From NCBI RefSeq assembly GCF_963666675.1, contig NZ_OY762929.1, positions 744,001-808,000 on the forward strand: a DNA stretch of 64,000 nt. Reading direction: 5' to 3'. Within the stretch, counting starts at the first letter, position 1. Every line of letters begins with the position of its first letter. A program made the translations under genes and the position numbers. The stretch comes from an uncultured Desulfobacter sp. Its GTDB lineage: Bacteria; Desulfobacterota; Desulfobacteria; Desulfobacterales; Desulfobacteraceae. This document shows positions 1-8,800 of the stretch, piece by piece. Under the pieces are notes generated by a model. That model saw nothing but the letters and a program-made list of their open reading frames with translations, was not told where the DNA came from and did not search any database.

Positions 1-757
1 AATGCCAGGCATATTAAAAATGTTCCCGGCAGAAAAACAGACATCTGTGACAGTAAATGGCTTGCCGGACTGCTTCGTCATGGGTTGGTAAAAGGGAGTT
101 TTATCCCTCCCGAACAGGTCCGTGAATGGCGTGCATTAAGCCGATTGAGAAAGATATATACAGAATCTCTCGCTGATTATAAGCGACGTGTTCATAAACT
201 ATTTATCACGGCAAATATTAAAATTGATTCGGTCGTTTCTGATCTGTTCGGGCTTACCGGTTTGAATCTCATTGATTTGTTATGCAAAAATGATGAAGTG
301 ACCTTGGAAAAAGTTCAGGAATGCACAAAAGGAAGTCTTAAAAAGAAAATTCCTGAATTGTACCTAAGCCTCCATGGATATTTTAAAGATCATCATCGAT
401 TCCAACTGATTGGCATGATGGAGGCCATTGAGATGTTTCAAAAACAGATTGAACAGATTAATGTCAGATTGGAAATACTTACCCGTGACCATGAAAATTT
501 ACTGGAAAGATTAGATGAAGTTCCCGGGATCGATAAAAAATCAGCACAATCTGTTCTTGGAGAAGTCGGGGTCACACTGAATGAGTTTAAAAGCATGGTC
601 GCTTTTGTTGCATGGGCCGGATTGTGCCCTGGGAACAATGAAAGCGCAGGTAAAAGGAAAAGTGGCAGGAACGCGGTTCGAAATCATCCATTCAAAACGA
701 TTTTAGTCCAAATCGCCTGGGCCGCGATCAAGACGAAGGGTTCATATTACAAAGCCA

Positions 758-765
758 AGTATTAT
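758..765. repeat. 8-bp target duplication of IS66 copy 1 (left)
   Basis: AGTATTAT lies directly before the left IS66 end and recurs at 3364-3371 directly after the right end. Eight base pairs is the usual IS66-family duplication length, so this copy inserted by simple transposition. Confidence 0.93.
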
Positions 766-850
766 GTGTCCTTCCGGTAAGCCTGCGTGAAATACCCAGT
801 ACCGGGTGATATTATCGGTTCCAACTTGAACATTGCTAATGGAGGGACCG

Positions 851-1273
851 ATGAATAAACAATTATTGACAGCAGAACAATCAATCGCATTAGAAAAAGT
901 CCAGCAGCTTTTTGCAGACTGGCGAAATAACAGAACCGGAAGGTCAAGAATACCGGATAATTTATGGCAGGCGGCAGCAGACCTTCACCATGCTCAAGGG
1001 CTGAGCATAAATAAGATTGCCCACAGTTTACGGCTTAATCATACCACATTAAAACAAAAAATTTATAATGCCATTCATTGTACTACAGTCGATTCTCCTG
1101 AAGAAGACGATGACTCCCCCCTGTTTATAGAGATCACTCCAGCGCCGGAAGATACCAACTGTATAATAGAAATGGAGAATCAGGCCGGTTTTAAGATGCG
1201 TATGTGTTTTAAAGGTCGTGCAGACCCGGCAGTGATCAGCCTTGGTAAATATTTACTGGCTGGTGTTCCATGA
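851..1273 (+). CDS. tnpA: IS66 accessory protein TnpA (OrfA-type)
   Basis: First gene of IS66 copy 1, 140 aa. I chose the ATG at 851 because GGAGGG lies 5 nt upstream; the longer frame from 833 uses a TTG with no ribosome binding site. The protein has a helix-turn-helix-like segment (GLSINKIAHSLRLNHTTLKQ), consistent with a DNA-binding helper for the DDE transposase. Its stop overlaps the tnpB start (ATGA), implying coupled translation. The copy at 7828 is nearly identical (one visible difference is T to A in NHTTLKQ/NHTALKQ). Confidence 0.85.
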   Translation: MNKQLLTAEQSIALEKVQQLFADWRNNRTGRSRIPDNLWQAAADLHHAQGLSINKIAHSLRLNHTTLKQKIYNAIHCTTVDSPEEDDDSPLFIEITPAPEDTNCIIEMENQAGFKMRMCFKGRADPAVISLGKYLLAGVP

Positions 1274-1617
1274 TCCAAATCACACCGCAAATGCGGATAA
1301 TGCTGGCGGTAACTCCTGCTGATTTTCGAAAGGGGATCGACGGCCTGGCAGCTGTTTGTCGCAGGGTGTTAAAACAAAATCCTTTTTCCGGATATGTTTT
1401 TGTTTTCAGAAACAAACCGGGGACTGCCCTGAAGATACTAATATATGATGGCCAGGGCTTCTGGCTTTGTCAAAAAAGATTGAGCAAGGGGCGTTTTAAA
1501 TGGTGGCCTAAAAAGGGAGGAGATGAAATTCACCCATTGGCTGCACATGAATTACAGATGTTGATATGGAACGGAAATCCTCAAAAAAATAATGTACTTT
1601 TGTGGAAAAAAATCTAG
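1270..1617 (+). CDS. tnpB: IS66 accessory protein TnpB (IS66 Orf2 family)
   Basis: A 115-aa protein of the IS66 Orf2/TnpB family. The family signature PADFRKGIDGLAAVCRR is present near the N-terminus, followed by FVFRNKPGTALKILIYDGQGFWLCQKRL. Length matches the usual 110-120 aa. It overlaps tnpA by 4 nt and lies 33 nt before tnpC. The family is needed for efficient IS66 transposition, but its biochemical role is not settled. Confidence 0.93.
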   Translation: MIQITPQMRIMLAVTPADFRKGIDGLAAVCRRVLKQNPFSGYVFVFRNKPGTALKILIYDGQGFWLCQKRLSKGRFKWWPKKGGDEIHPLAAHELQMLIWNGNPQKNNVLLWKKI

Positions 1618-1650
1618 ACATTAGAGTTTAAATGTGATAGCACACATTTC

Positions 1651-3213
1651 ATGTCAAAAACGATGGACATAAAGCAGGACGAACTTGACGCGCTCCTTGA
1701 GCGGGTAAGATCAAATGAACTGCAGGACGGCGATTATGAGTTGATCAAAGCATTGGTTGAAACCGTTGCTTATTTGAATACGTTGTCCAATGAAAAAGCA
1801 GCATCCATTAAACGGTTATTAAAAATGGTATTCGGCGATAAGACCGAAAAGAAGAAAACGTCGAATCCGCAGAACCGGCCGAAACGAAAAAAGAAGAAAA
1901 AAGGTCACGGCAAAAATGGTGCAAACGCCTATAAAGGTGCCAAGAAGATCAAGATCTGTCATCAAAGCCTTAAGTCAGGTAATGATTGCCCTGCCTGTGA
2001 AAAAGGTAAATTGTATGGTGAAAAACCACCTGCCAAGATCGTCCGGATAACAGGCGGTGCTCCCTTCCAGGCGACAGTATATGAACTGCAGAGATTGCGG
2101 TGTAACCTTTGTGGGCAGATTTTTACTGCCCAGGCGCCCGACAATGTGGGCAAAGAAAAATATGATGCCAAATCCGGTGCCATGCTGGCCCTTCTAAAAT
2201 ATGGCAGCGGAGTCCCTTTATACCGCTTGGGCAAACTTCAGGCTAGCCTGGGGATGCCGCTGCCCCCATCGACCCAATGGGAAATCATCGAAAGCGTAGC
2301 AGACAAGATTCATCCGGTATATACAGAGTTAGTCCGTCAGGCTGCACAAGGCAAGGTGTTGTACAATGACGACACGACAATGAAAATTTTATCCTTGATA
2401 AAAGAAACAGACAAGGCAGCCAAGCGAAAAGGGATGTTCACTTCCGGAATCCTGTCAGAATGTGACGTAGGAAAGATTGCCCTGTTTTTTACCGGCCACA
2501 ATCATGCTGGAGAAAATTTATCCAGGGTTCTGAAAGAACGGGGATCCAGAGAAGATCGGCCAATACAGATGTGTGATGCTCTGTCCAGGAATCTGCCAAA
2601 AGGTTTTGAATCGATATTATGCAATTGTCTCGTGCATGGACGCCGTAACTTTGTCGACGTCATGGACGATTTCCCTGAGGAGTGTGACCATGTAATTGAT
2701 ACAGTGGCTAAAATTTATGAGCACGATCATAAGGTAAGGGAGCAAGGCCTGGACGATGCTCAACGCCTTCAATATCATCAAACCCACAGCGGTCCACTGA
2801 TGCGGGCGCTTAAAGTATGGCTGGAAGACAAGTTTGAAAACAAAGAAGTAGAACCCAACTCCAGTCTGGGCAAGGCCATATCATATATGTTGAATCACTG
2901 GCAGGAATTGACCCGTTTCCTGGAGATCCCTGGAGCACCGCTGGATAATAATCTTTGCGAACAATTGCTGAAAAAGTCGATTCTGCACCGAAAAAATTCA
3001 TTATTTTATAAAACCGAACACGGTGCCTATATTGGCGACCTGTTCATGAGCCTGATACATACCTGCAACCTGCAAAATATAAATCCCTTTGAATACCTGA
3101 CCGCACTACAGAAGCACTCTTCCGAGATCTTCCAAAACCCTTCTGACTGGTTGCCGTGGTCATTTGAAAACACAATCGCTAAAAAATCAGGGGAAACAGC
3201 TGATAATCTGTAA
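1651..3213 (+). CDS. tnpC: IS66 transposase TnpC
   Basis: A 520-aa DDE transposase of IS66, full length for the family. Order of parts: a helical N-terminal region; a basic linker (KRKKKKKGHGKNGANAY); a zinc-binding region with paired cysteines (CPACEKGK and LRCNLCGQIF); then the catalytic core with VLYNDDTTMKIL (first Asp), MCDALSRN (second Asp) and APLDNNLCEQLL (Glu). The intact frame and intact element ends suggest an active copy. The ATG at 1651 was kept; an ATG at 1663 is also possible. Confidence 0.93.
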   Translation: MSKTMDIKQDELDALLERVRSNELQDGDYELIKALVETVAYLNTLSNEKAASIKRLLKMVFGDKTEKKKTSNPQNRPKRKKKKKGHGKNGANAYKGAKKIKICHQSLKSGNDCPACEKGKLYGEKPPAKIVRITGGAPFQATVYELQRLRCNLCGQIFTAQAPDNVGKEKYDAKSGAMLALLKYGSGVPLYRLGKLQASLGMPLPPSTQWEIIESVADKIHPVYTELVRQAAQGKVLYNDDTTMKILSLIKETDKAAKRKGMFTSGILSECDVGKIALFFTGHNHAGENLSRVLKERGSREDRPIQMCDALSRNLPKGFESILCNCLVHGRRNFVDVMDDFPEECDHVIDTVAKIYEHDHKVREQGLDDAQRLQYHQTHSGPLMRALKVWLEDKFENKEVEPNSSLGKAISYMLNHWQELTRFLEIPGAPLDNNLCEQLLKKSILHRKNSLFYKTEHGAYIGDLFMSLIHTCNLQNINPFEYLTALQKHSSEIFQNPSDWLPWSFENTIAKKSGETADNL

Positions 3214-3581
3214 AACGACCTTTTAGCCAATCCAGTATGTTTTGAGACACATTTTTGCACTGCAAACTATCCCTCATCGCCTTACACACTGTTTTTTTGG
3301 ATCGGGTCTGTTTTGAATGTTATCTTAATTTTTTTGATTTACACAGGCTTGCCGAAAGGACACAGTATTATAAGCTCAAAGCCAGACGAGGTGCCAAAAA
3401 AGCGATTGTTGCCATAGCCCATAGAATTGCAAAAGCCATTTACAACATCATCAAGCATGGAGACAGATATAGAGACCTCGGAGAAGAATACTTAAGCAAG
3501 CCCAACAAACAAAGGATGTTGAAAAATTTGGCAAAAAAGGCTGATGAATTAGGGATGAAACTTGTTCCTTGTGAAGGTTAA

Positions 3582-4082
3582 TTGATCTATCAAAATATTT
3601 TGTGCAAATGTTGGTTAAAGGAGTACAGCAGACAATAGATTTTTAATTCAGCAATAAAAAGTCGGATGTTGAAATGAAGCCTTAGAGCGCGAATATAACA
3701 TGACTGGCCGGTTTTTTGCTCAACGAACTGTCGGACTTCCTTGGAGAGGTACCACGTATATAAAACTTTTATAGTATAAACCGGCCGCCGCTGATGATTT
3801 AAAAAGTTGTCATCTGTGCTTTAATTTTTACCCAAAAGAGATAATAGCTTTATTGATTTGATACCTTCAACTTGTAGCGGTAATGAAAGTGTTGTGGGAC
3901 AAAAAGCCATAAACCAACGGGACACTATTCCTTTTTTGGAGGGAGGTGTTTCATATAAACGGCCATGGGCCGACCTGACATATCATCAGCCAGGCTTCGA
4001 CCCACAACAAAAGATGAAAGAACTCAATAACTTATTAAACTCTTTCATATAAAAACCTGGTAAATGTCGGCAACCCTACCGG
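3582..4082. other. Right flank of the IS110 element; no gene recognised
   Basis: Follows the IS110 recombinase stop. The first part is probably the non-coding right end of the IS110 element. In IS1111-type members the guide (bridge/seeker) RNA sits in this position, but I could not recognise a fold. A 64-codon frame at 3858-4052 has no recognisable similarity and is not called. The exact element end cannot be set because the left end is outside the window. Confidence 0.4.
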
Positions 4083-4502
4083 ATGGTCGTTCTACGCAAA
4101 ACAATAAATGAGTATAAAGGCGAACGCCTGCTGTTTGACGATATCCGTTACTTTTTTTACATCACCAACGATTGGAAAAAATCAGCCAGACAGCTGGTGT
4201 GTTTTTACCGGAAACGGGCTGATCATGAAAACGACATTGATCAGTTGAAACATGGCGTACATGCAATGGAGAATCCCTCTGATTCTCTAAATGCCAACTG
4301 GGCTTATATGGTTATTGCATCGTTGGCATGGGATCTCAAAGCCTGGTATGGGATGATGATGCCATATCGATCCTTGGGGCTTTCCATCGTCCGTATGGAA
4401 TTCAAACGTTTCATCCAGACCTTTATCAATATACCTTGTTTGATCATACGTTCCGGCAGGCGCATTAAATATCGAATCATTGGCTATACAACCGACTTAT
4501 AA
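4083..4502 (+). pseudogene. IS1380-family transposase, C-terminal fragment
   Basis: About 139 codons match the C-terminal third of IS1380 transposases: RYFFYITN, then the YxxRADxE-type stretch FYRKRADHENDIDQLKHG with the catalytic Glu, then NANWAYMVIASLAWDLKAW. A full transposase is over 400 aa. The N-terminal two thirds with the first two catalytic Asp residues are missing upstream, and no start with a ribosome binding site is visible. It is a dead remnant. Confidence 0.8.
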
Positions 4503-5290
4503 GCATGTTCACGTTTTTTGATTTTTTGAAGACTGTTTGGGTGACATGATGCCTTTGATTCTGACAGTTATTGCGAACGGGTTGCAATGGCGAGTCCAAA
4601 ACCTGTAGATCTCAAAAGGAAATTTAAAAATGTACCACAACACAATCGGCAGTATTCCAAAAAACAGCAGCACTCGTATGTCTATCTGATGGCAATTGGA
4701 GACAAAAGAGAATAGCTCAGGCCGCTGATTGCTCATTAGGATTTCATTTTCGAGAACACGCTTGTTTTGGGTTTAGGGTGTATCCAGGCCAGTGCCGGTT
4801 GCTTGATTCCTGCTTTGGCAGCAAATTCAGTCTGGGTAAAGACAGATTAGTAGACCGTTGACTTTGTCTATTTATGTAGCCAGATTTTTTTGTTGCGAGT
4901 TTTTCCCAAAAAAAATTTAAATAAATGTATTTTCTTTGGATTTAAATTTTTTACTTATTTCATCCTTCTTACTCTTCGGATAAGAACAAACTCTGGTACG
5001 CATTTTACCACCAGACCTCTGTCAAAGAACCGTAAGAGACCTTCAATCAAGCGAAGTGCCACGGGAACAGGCTGGAAAAAATGTCGAAAATATCAATTAA
5101 AATCGTTGCGTGACTGGAAGATAGACAAGAGACTTTATAAGCAAAAACGCCTGGCTATAAGAGCTTTCAAACCATTTTACCCCAATACCTGCACAAAGGG
5201 ATGCTGAACGACGGCCTTGTCTTTAAAAAATCGAACTTAACCTATAGGGAGAATACGATAAAATTATGATTGATCTAACTGGTCAAGTCG
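4503..5290. other. Degenerate intergenic DNA between element remnants
   Basis: AT-rich sequence with stops in all frames at short intervals. Short frames (4509-4736 minus, 4890-5207 plus) have no recognisable family features and look like chance. The DUF6399 element inserted at its right end. Confidence 0.4.
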
Positions 5291-5298
5291 ATATAATG

Positions 5299-5320
5299 GG
5301 GCTTGATCATAAGATCGGCC
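5299..5320 (+). repeat. Left terminal inverted repeat of the DUF6399 element
   Basis: Starts GGGCTTGATCATAAGATCGG. It pairs with 7142-7163 and matches the outer ends of the short repeats at 34598-34707 and 53754-53866. Confidence 0.85.
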
Positions 5321-5327
5321 ATTATAC

Positions 5328-7010
5328 CTAACTTGCCATTTTAATTTTATTTCTTCTTGGTCTTGCAGGCAGAAGCATTTTTTTAACGAGCCATTCAAAC
5401 ATGTTGATTGGCTTGTTTTCAAAAAATCTTTCTGCCGCCGTTCTTCCATCAGGCCGTTTTAAGTGAAAGTTATGAATCACCGTCAACCCCTTCATTTTTC
5501 GGTCACTCAACCGGTGCATACCATGATGATGCAGGGACAGTTGCGCATTACGGCCTTCTACACATGAACTTGACCTTTGAAAAAATCCTGCGCACTCCTT
5601 TGCCGCTCTTACCATGCGGTTGATTTCATCATCAGCGGATTCGGAAAGCTGCCCGTTTCTGTCCTGCAACACCGAGAGTAATTCTTGAGATTTTTGCCGA
5701 ATCTTCTTTTTTTGTTCCGGATCTTTTTCTTTACGAGCGGTCTTTTGAAGATAAAATCCTGGGATCAGGCGGCTATGCATCAGGTTTAGCTTGTCATCAG
5801 ACAAATCCATATCGTTGACACACGACTCAATCATGCAAAAATAGAATACGAGGGTTGCCATCATTTTTTCGGTTACACGCCAGGCTTTCTCGATTTTATC
5901 CTTGCATCTATCCGGCAGGAGATTCGTTGCTTCCCGGATTTGATCAAAGCTTTCTTTTAGTTGAATGCCAACAGTATCTGAGTCCTGCTTGTTTCCTGTG
6001 AGAGGATCATAGGGATGATAGACTTTGCTGATTTGTTTTCTTGCTGTTGTGACGATTTCCTGGTTTTCTCTTGCCTTGTCCAGAGCCTCTTTTGCTTTTT
6101 GTTCTTTTTCCATGCAGCCAAGGATTTTCTTATCAAAATCAAACGGTCTACCAACAGGTCGTTTTTCAAGATTTTTATAGTTGTCCTTGTTTTTCTGAGC
6201 ATCAAGGACTTTCTTCTTACTGTTTTCATGTTCTTTTTCAGCTTTCCGTATTTTTGCAGAGAGTGGAGCTCCAGTTCCCCGACTGATTTCGTACATTACA
6301 TGAAACAAATCCGGAGAATGATGACCGTTCAAGCCTTTCGTCACATGATGGATCAATCCTTTCCCCTCATCACTCGTACTTTGAATAACCTTGACGGGAA
6401 GGTCACCAAGCGCCCCACTCACAGATTGGTTCCACGTAACTCCGGAACGGTCCTTGGCATATTTTTCAAGAATAATATAGTTGGAATTCGGCTCGATAGC
6501 CACAAGGCAGACTTGAGGATGAAAGGTTTCATCTTCACATAGGCTGATCCGTTTTTCGGGCATAAGCAGTGAAAGGCGTGCTTGTTCCATATCACCGAAC
6601 TGGCCTATTTGGGTGTCCATTTGATTTGAAATTTTTTGATGGGTGCCGTAGGATGCGGCCACAAAACTTGATAACCGGGTTAATTTAAGAAAATTGCAAA
6701 TATTGCGGATGCTGGCGCATCCCACCTTGGTGAATTCGAAATGGAGGGCCTGAATTAAGGTATGTAAAAATTTTACACCTGCCGGACTTTCGAAAAAAGC
6801 GACTATCGCCGGTTCCTCATCTATTTTATCCATCCGGTTGAGCCAGTTTTGTAAAGTTGTTCGGGGAACGCCGACATCTCTGGCAAACTCACGCTGACTG
6901 AGTTTTTCTTTACAGTTTTTAAAATCTATAATTTTCATAGATACTTCATCTCTGGGCCATTTTGTCTTGATATTTGCATTATGAGAAGATTCAGCGTATG
7001 TAGATGTCAT
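5328..7010 (-). CDS. DUF6399-family protein, probable transposase
   Basis: A 560-aa protein. The N-terminus has a helix-turn-helix (KLSQREFARDVGVPRTTLQNWL). Next comes a region with several acidic residues (LCEDETFHPQVCLVAIE, then STSDEGKGLIHHV and SPDLFHVMYEIS) that could form a DDE-type site. A charged coiled-coil segment follows (KAEKEHENSKKKVLDAQKNK and onward). The C-terminus carries the conserved block SSCVEGRNAQLSLHHHG...HRLSDRKM...NFHLKRPDGRTAAERFF. DUF6399 proteins are annotated as transposase-like. The call as a transposase rests mainly on the inverted ends and target duplication around it. A start at 6938 (MKIIDFKNC) is also possible. Confidence 0.75.
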   Translation of the reverse strand: MTSTYAESSHNANIKTKWPRDEVSMKIIDFKNCKEKLSQREFARDVGVPRTTLQNWLNRMDKIDEEPAIVAFFESPAGVKFLHTLIQALHFEFTKVGCASIRNICNFLKLTRLSSFVAASYGTHQKISNQMDTQIGQFGDMEQARLSLLMPEKRISLCEDETFHPQVCLVAIEPNSNYIILEKYAKDRSGVTWNQSVSGALGDLPVKVIQSTSDEGKGLIHHVTKGLNGHHSPDLFHVMYEISRGTGAPLSAKIRKAEKEHENSKKKVLDAQKNKDNYKNLEKRPVGRPFDFDKKILGCMEKEQKAKEALDKARENQEIVTTARKQISKVYHPYDPLTGNKQDSDTVGIQLKESFDQIREATNLLPDRCKDKIEKAWRVTEKMMATLVFYFCMIESCVNDMDLSDDKLNLMHSRLIPGFYLQKTARKEKDPEQKKKIRQKSQELLSVLQDRNGQLSESADDEINRMVRAAKECAGFFQRSSSCVEGRNAQLSLHHHGMHRLSDRKMKGLTVIHNFHLKRPDGRTAAERFFENKPINMFEWLVKKMLLPARPRRNKIKMAS

Positions 7011-7032
7011 GCCCGGGCTTTCTTGATCCTTT

Positions 7033-7072
7033 CTGTGAATAGTTTTTTGTTTGGCGCATTATCTATTCACAG
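7033..7072. promoter_or_regulatory. Inverted repeat upstream of the DUF6399 gene
   Basis: CTGTGAATAG at 7033-7042 pairs with CTATTCACAG at 7063-7072, within the DUF6399 element between its gene start and its right end. The position suits an operator or a hairpin limiting read-through into the transposase gene. The function is inferred. Confidence 0.45.
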
Positions 7073-7141
7073 ACCGGGCTAATTTTATCTACATTTTTTT
7101 CTTCTAAATTCCTTTTTTAAGATTTTTAGGGCACACTTCTT

Positions 7142-7163
7142 GGCCGATGTTATGATCAAGCCC
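7142..7163 (-). repeat. Right terminal inverted repeat of the DUF6399 element
   Basis: Partner of 5299-5320 with one mismatch. It is followed directly by the second copy of the 8-bp target duplication (7164-7171). Confidence 0.85.
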
Positions 7164-7171
7164 ATATAATG

Positions 7172-7589
7172 AAACAATAAGCTCCAAGTTTAATTGCACA
7201 AGATCAGAAGGAAGCTAAGATGAATACATGTATTTTTTCTCTGGAACAGAATAGTTCACGGAGATTGGTACCAAAATATAGAGTAATAAAAAGAGTTAAT
7301 TTTGTCCGATTTAGATTTTGTGCAAAAAATCCGGAAACGAAAAACTGGCTTAACTCTTAACCCACATATGTAACGTGAGTTGCCAGACACGGATATCTAT
7401 GTAGTCAAACAAAATATTATGTTGCCAGTTGTTTTGGGGATTTTGAGAATATTTCATAATCTATTGAAATTAAATACGATATTCATTTGCACAGGGTAGG
7501 TTGAAATTCACTAAAAAATCAGTAAGTTAAGTCCACTCGCAACATAAGTCTATGATTGTGTCCAAAAGCCTTTCTTGAAAAGGGTGTTG
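7172..7589. other. AT-rich DNA without a recognised gene
   Basis: No frame of useful length and no family features seen. Lies between the DUF6399 element and the M20 peptidase remnant; probably decayed mobile DNA. Confidence 0.35.
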
Positions 7590-7742
7590 GCTACTTCTGT
7601 TATTGATGATGATATGTCTGCATGGCCGGGACTTCCCAGGTTACATCACTAAAATCTGATGAGGCCCTTGATCGGCCCAGCCATTGGGCGCCTGCCCGCT
7701 TTCCCGGACAGCTCCATAAAGCGCTTGTTGAGTTCGCCATTG
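7590..7742 (-). pseudogene. M20-family peptidase/amidohydrolase remnant, later part
   Basis: On the minus strand two frames carry PNGELNKRFMELSGKAGRR, then ASSDFSDVTWEVPAMQT. The second resembles the conserved block of AbgB-type M20 hydrolases (SSDxxDVSWxVP), but a frameshift separates the two and a stop follows. The earlier part of the same gene is at 26139-26275, on the other side of the second IS66 copy and its inserted transposon. This was one gene before the insertions, already damaged. Confidence 0.6.
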
Positions 7743-7827
7743 GTGTCCTTCCGGTAAGCCTGCGTGAAATACCCAGTACCGGGTGATATTATCGGTTCCA
7801 ACTTGAACATTGCTAATGGAGGGACCG

Positions 7828-8250
7828 ATGAACAAACAATTATTGACAGCAGAACAATCAATCGCATTAGAAAAAGTCCAGCAGCTTTTTGCAGACTGGC
7901 GAAATAACAGAACCGGAAGGTCAAGAATACCGGATAATTTATGGCAGGCGGCAGCAGACCTTCACCATGCTCAAGGGCTGAGCATAAATAAGATTGCCCA
8001 CAGTTTACGGCTTAATCATACCGCATTAAAACAAAAAATTTATAATGCCATTCATTGTACTACAGTCGATTCTCCTGAAGAAGACGATGACTCCCCCCTG
8101 TTTATAGAGATCACTCCAGCGCCGGAAGATACCAACTGTATAATAGAAATGGAGAATCAGGCCGGTTTTAAGATGCGTATGTGTTTTAAAGGTCGTGCAG
8201 ACCCGGCAGTGATCAGCCTTGGTAAATATTTACTGGCTGGTGTTCCATGA
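7828..8250 (+). CDS. tnpA: IS66 accessory protein TnpA, copy 2
   Basis: A 140-aa protein nearly identical to the one at 851, with the same GGAGGG ribosome binding site and the same overlap with tnpB. The gene is intact, but it belongs to an element whose transposase gene is broken, so it could only act in trans or with copy 1. Confidence 0.85.
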   Translation: MNKQLLTAEQSIALEKVQQLFADWRNNRTGRSRIPDNLWQAAADLHHAQGLSINKIAHSLRLNHTALKQKIYNAIHCTTVDSPEEDDDSPLFIEITPAPEDTNCIIEMENQAGFKMRMCFKGRADPAVISLGKYLLAGVP

Positions 8251-8594
8251 TCCAAATCACACCGCAAATGCGGATAATGCTGGCGGTAACTCCTGCTGAT
8301 TTTCGAAAGGGGATCGACGGCCTGGCAGCTGTTTGTCGCAGGGTGTTAAAACAAAATCCTTTTTCCGGATATGTTTTTGTTTTCAGAAACAAACCGGGGA
8401 CTGCCCTGAAGATACTAATATATGATGGCCAGGGCTTCTGGCTTTGTCAAAAAAGATTGAGCAAGGGGCGTTTTAAATGGTGGCCTAAAAAGGGAGGAGA
8501 TGAAATTCACCCATTGGCTGCACATGAATTACAGATGTTGATATGGAACGGAAATCCTCAAAAAAATAATGTACTTTTGTGGAAAAAAATCTAG
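8247..8594 (+). CDS. tnpB: IS66 accessory protein TnpB, copy 2
   Basis: A 115-aa protein identical in translation to copy 1 (1270-1617), including PADFRKGIDGLAAVCRR. Intact, and coupled to tnpA by an ATGA overlap. Its downstream tnpC partner is interrupted. Confidence 0.92.
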   Translation: MIQITPQMRIMLAVTPADFRKGIDGLAAVCRRVLKQNPFSGYVFVFRNKPGTALKILIYDGQGFWLCQKRLSKGRFKWWPKKGGDEIHPLAAHELQMLIWNGNPQKNNVLLWKKI

Positions 8595-8800
8595 ACATTA
8601 GAGTTTAAATGTGATAGCACACATTTCATGTCAAAAACGATGGACATAAAGCAGGACGAACTTGACGCGCTCCTTGAGCGGGTAAGATCAAATGAACTGC
8701 AGGACGGCGATTATGAGTTGATCAAAGCATTGGTTGAAACCGTTGCTTATTTGAATACGTTGTCCAATGAAAAAGCAGCATCCATTAAACGGTTATTAAA

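Larger units (their letters stand above)
766..3363 (+). mobile_element. IS66-family element, complete copy 1
   Basis: A 2598-bp element with imperfect inverted ends (left GTGTCCTTCCGGTAAGCCTG; right, read inward, GTGTCCTTTCGGCAAGCCTG). It is flanked by an 8-bp duplication and carries the three IS66 genes tnpA, tnpB and tnpC. It interrupts an IS110 recombinase gene. A second copy of exactly the same length, once its insert is removed, starts at 7743 and differs at only about a dozen positions, so the two diverged recently. Confidence 0.93.
1..3581 (+). pseudogene. IS110-family recombinase gene, split by IS66 and cut by the left edge
   Basis: The reading frame is open from base 1 (NARHIKNVPGRKTDICDSKW, a typical IS110 recombinase stretch) to 765. 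It resumes at 3372 and stops at 3581. Removing the IS66 element and one copy of its 8-bp duplication rejoins the frame exactly, giving YKAKYY-KLKARRGAKKA. The left piece includes the IS110 C-terminal HhH/transposase_20 region (VPGIDKKSAQSVLGEVG, then FKSMVAFVAWAGLCPGNNES). The N-terminal RuvC-like domain lies outside the window. The gene is dead as it stands but would be restored by precise excision. A shorter ORF ending at 780 is an artefact of reading into the IS66 end. Confidence 0.9.
5299..7163 (-). mobile_element. Insertion element encoding a DUF6399 protein
   Basis: An 1865-bp unit with 22-bp inverted ends that match at 21 of 22 positions (GGGCTTGATCATAAGATCGG at 5299 and, read inward from 7163, GGGCTTGATCATAACATCGG). 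It is flanked by an 8-bp direct repeat, ATATAATG, at 5291-5298 and 7164-7171. It carries one long gene, which fills most of it. Clean ends plus a target duplication show that it moved as a unit, so the DUF6399 protein is most simply its transposase. I do not recognise it as a named IS family. Confidence 0.82.

Noticed and set aside
3858..4052. A 64-codon frame as a small gene
   Set aside because: No ribosome binding site or similarity recognised; it lies in the flank of IS elements.
4890..5207. A 105-codon frame as a gene
   Set aside because: Odd composition, no family features and no ribosome binding site, within decayed element DNA.
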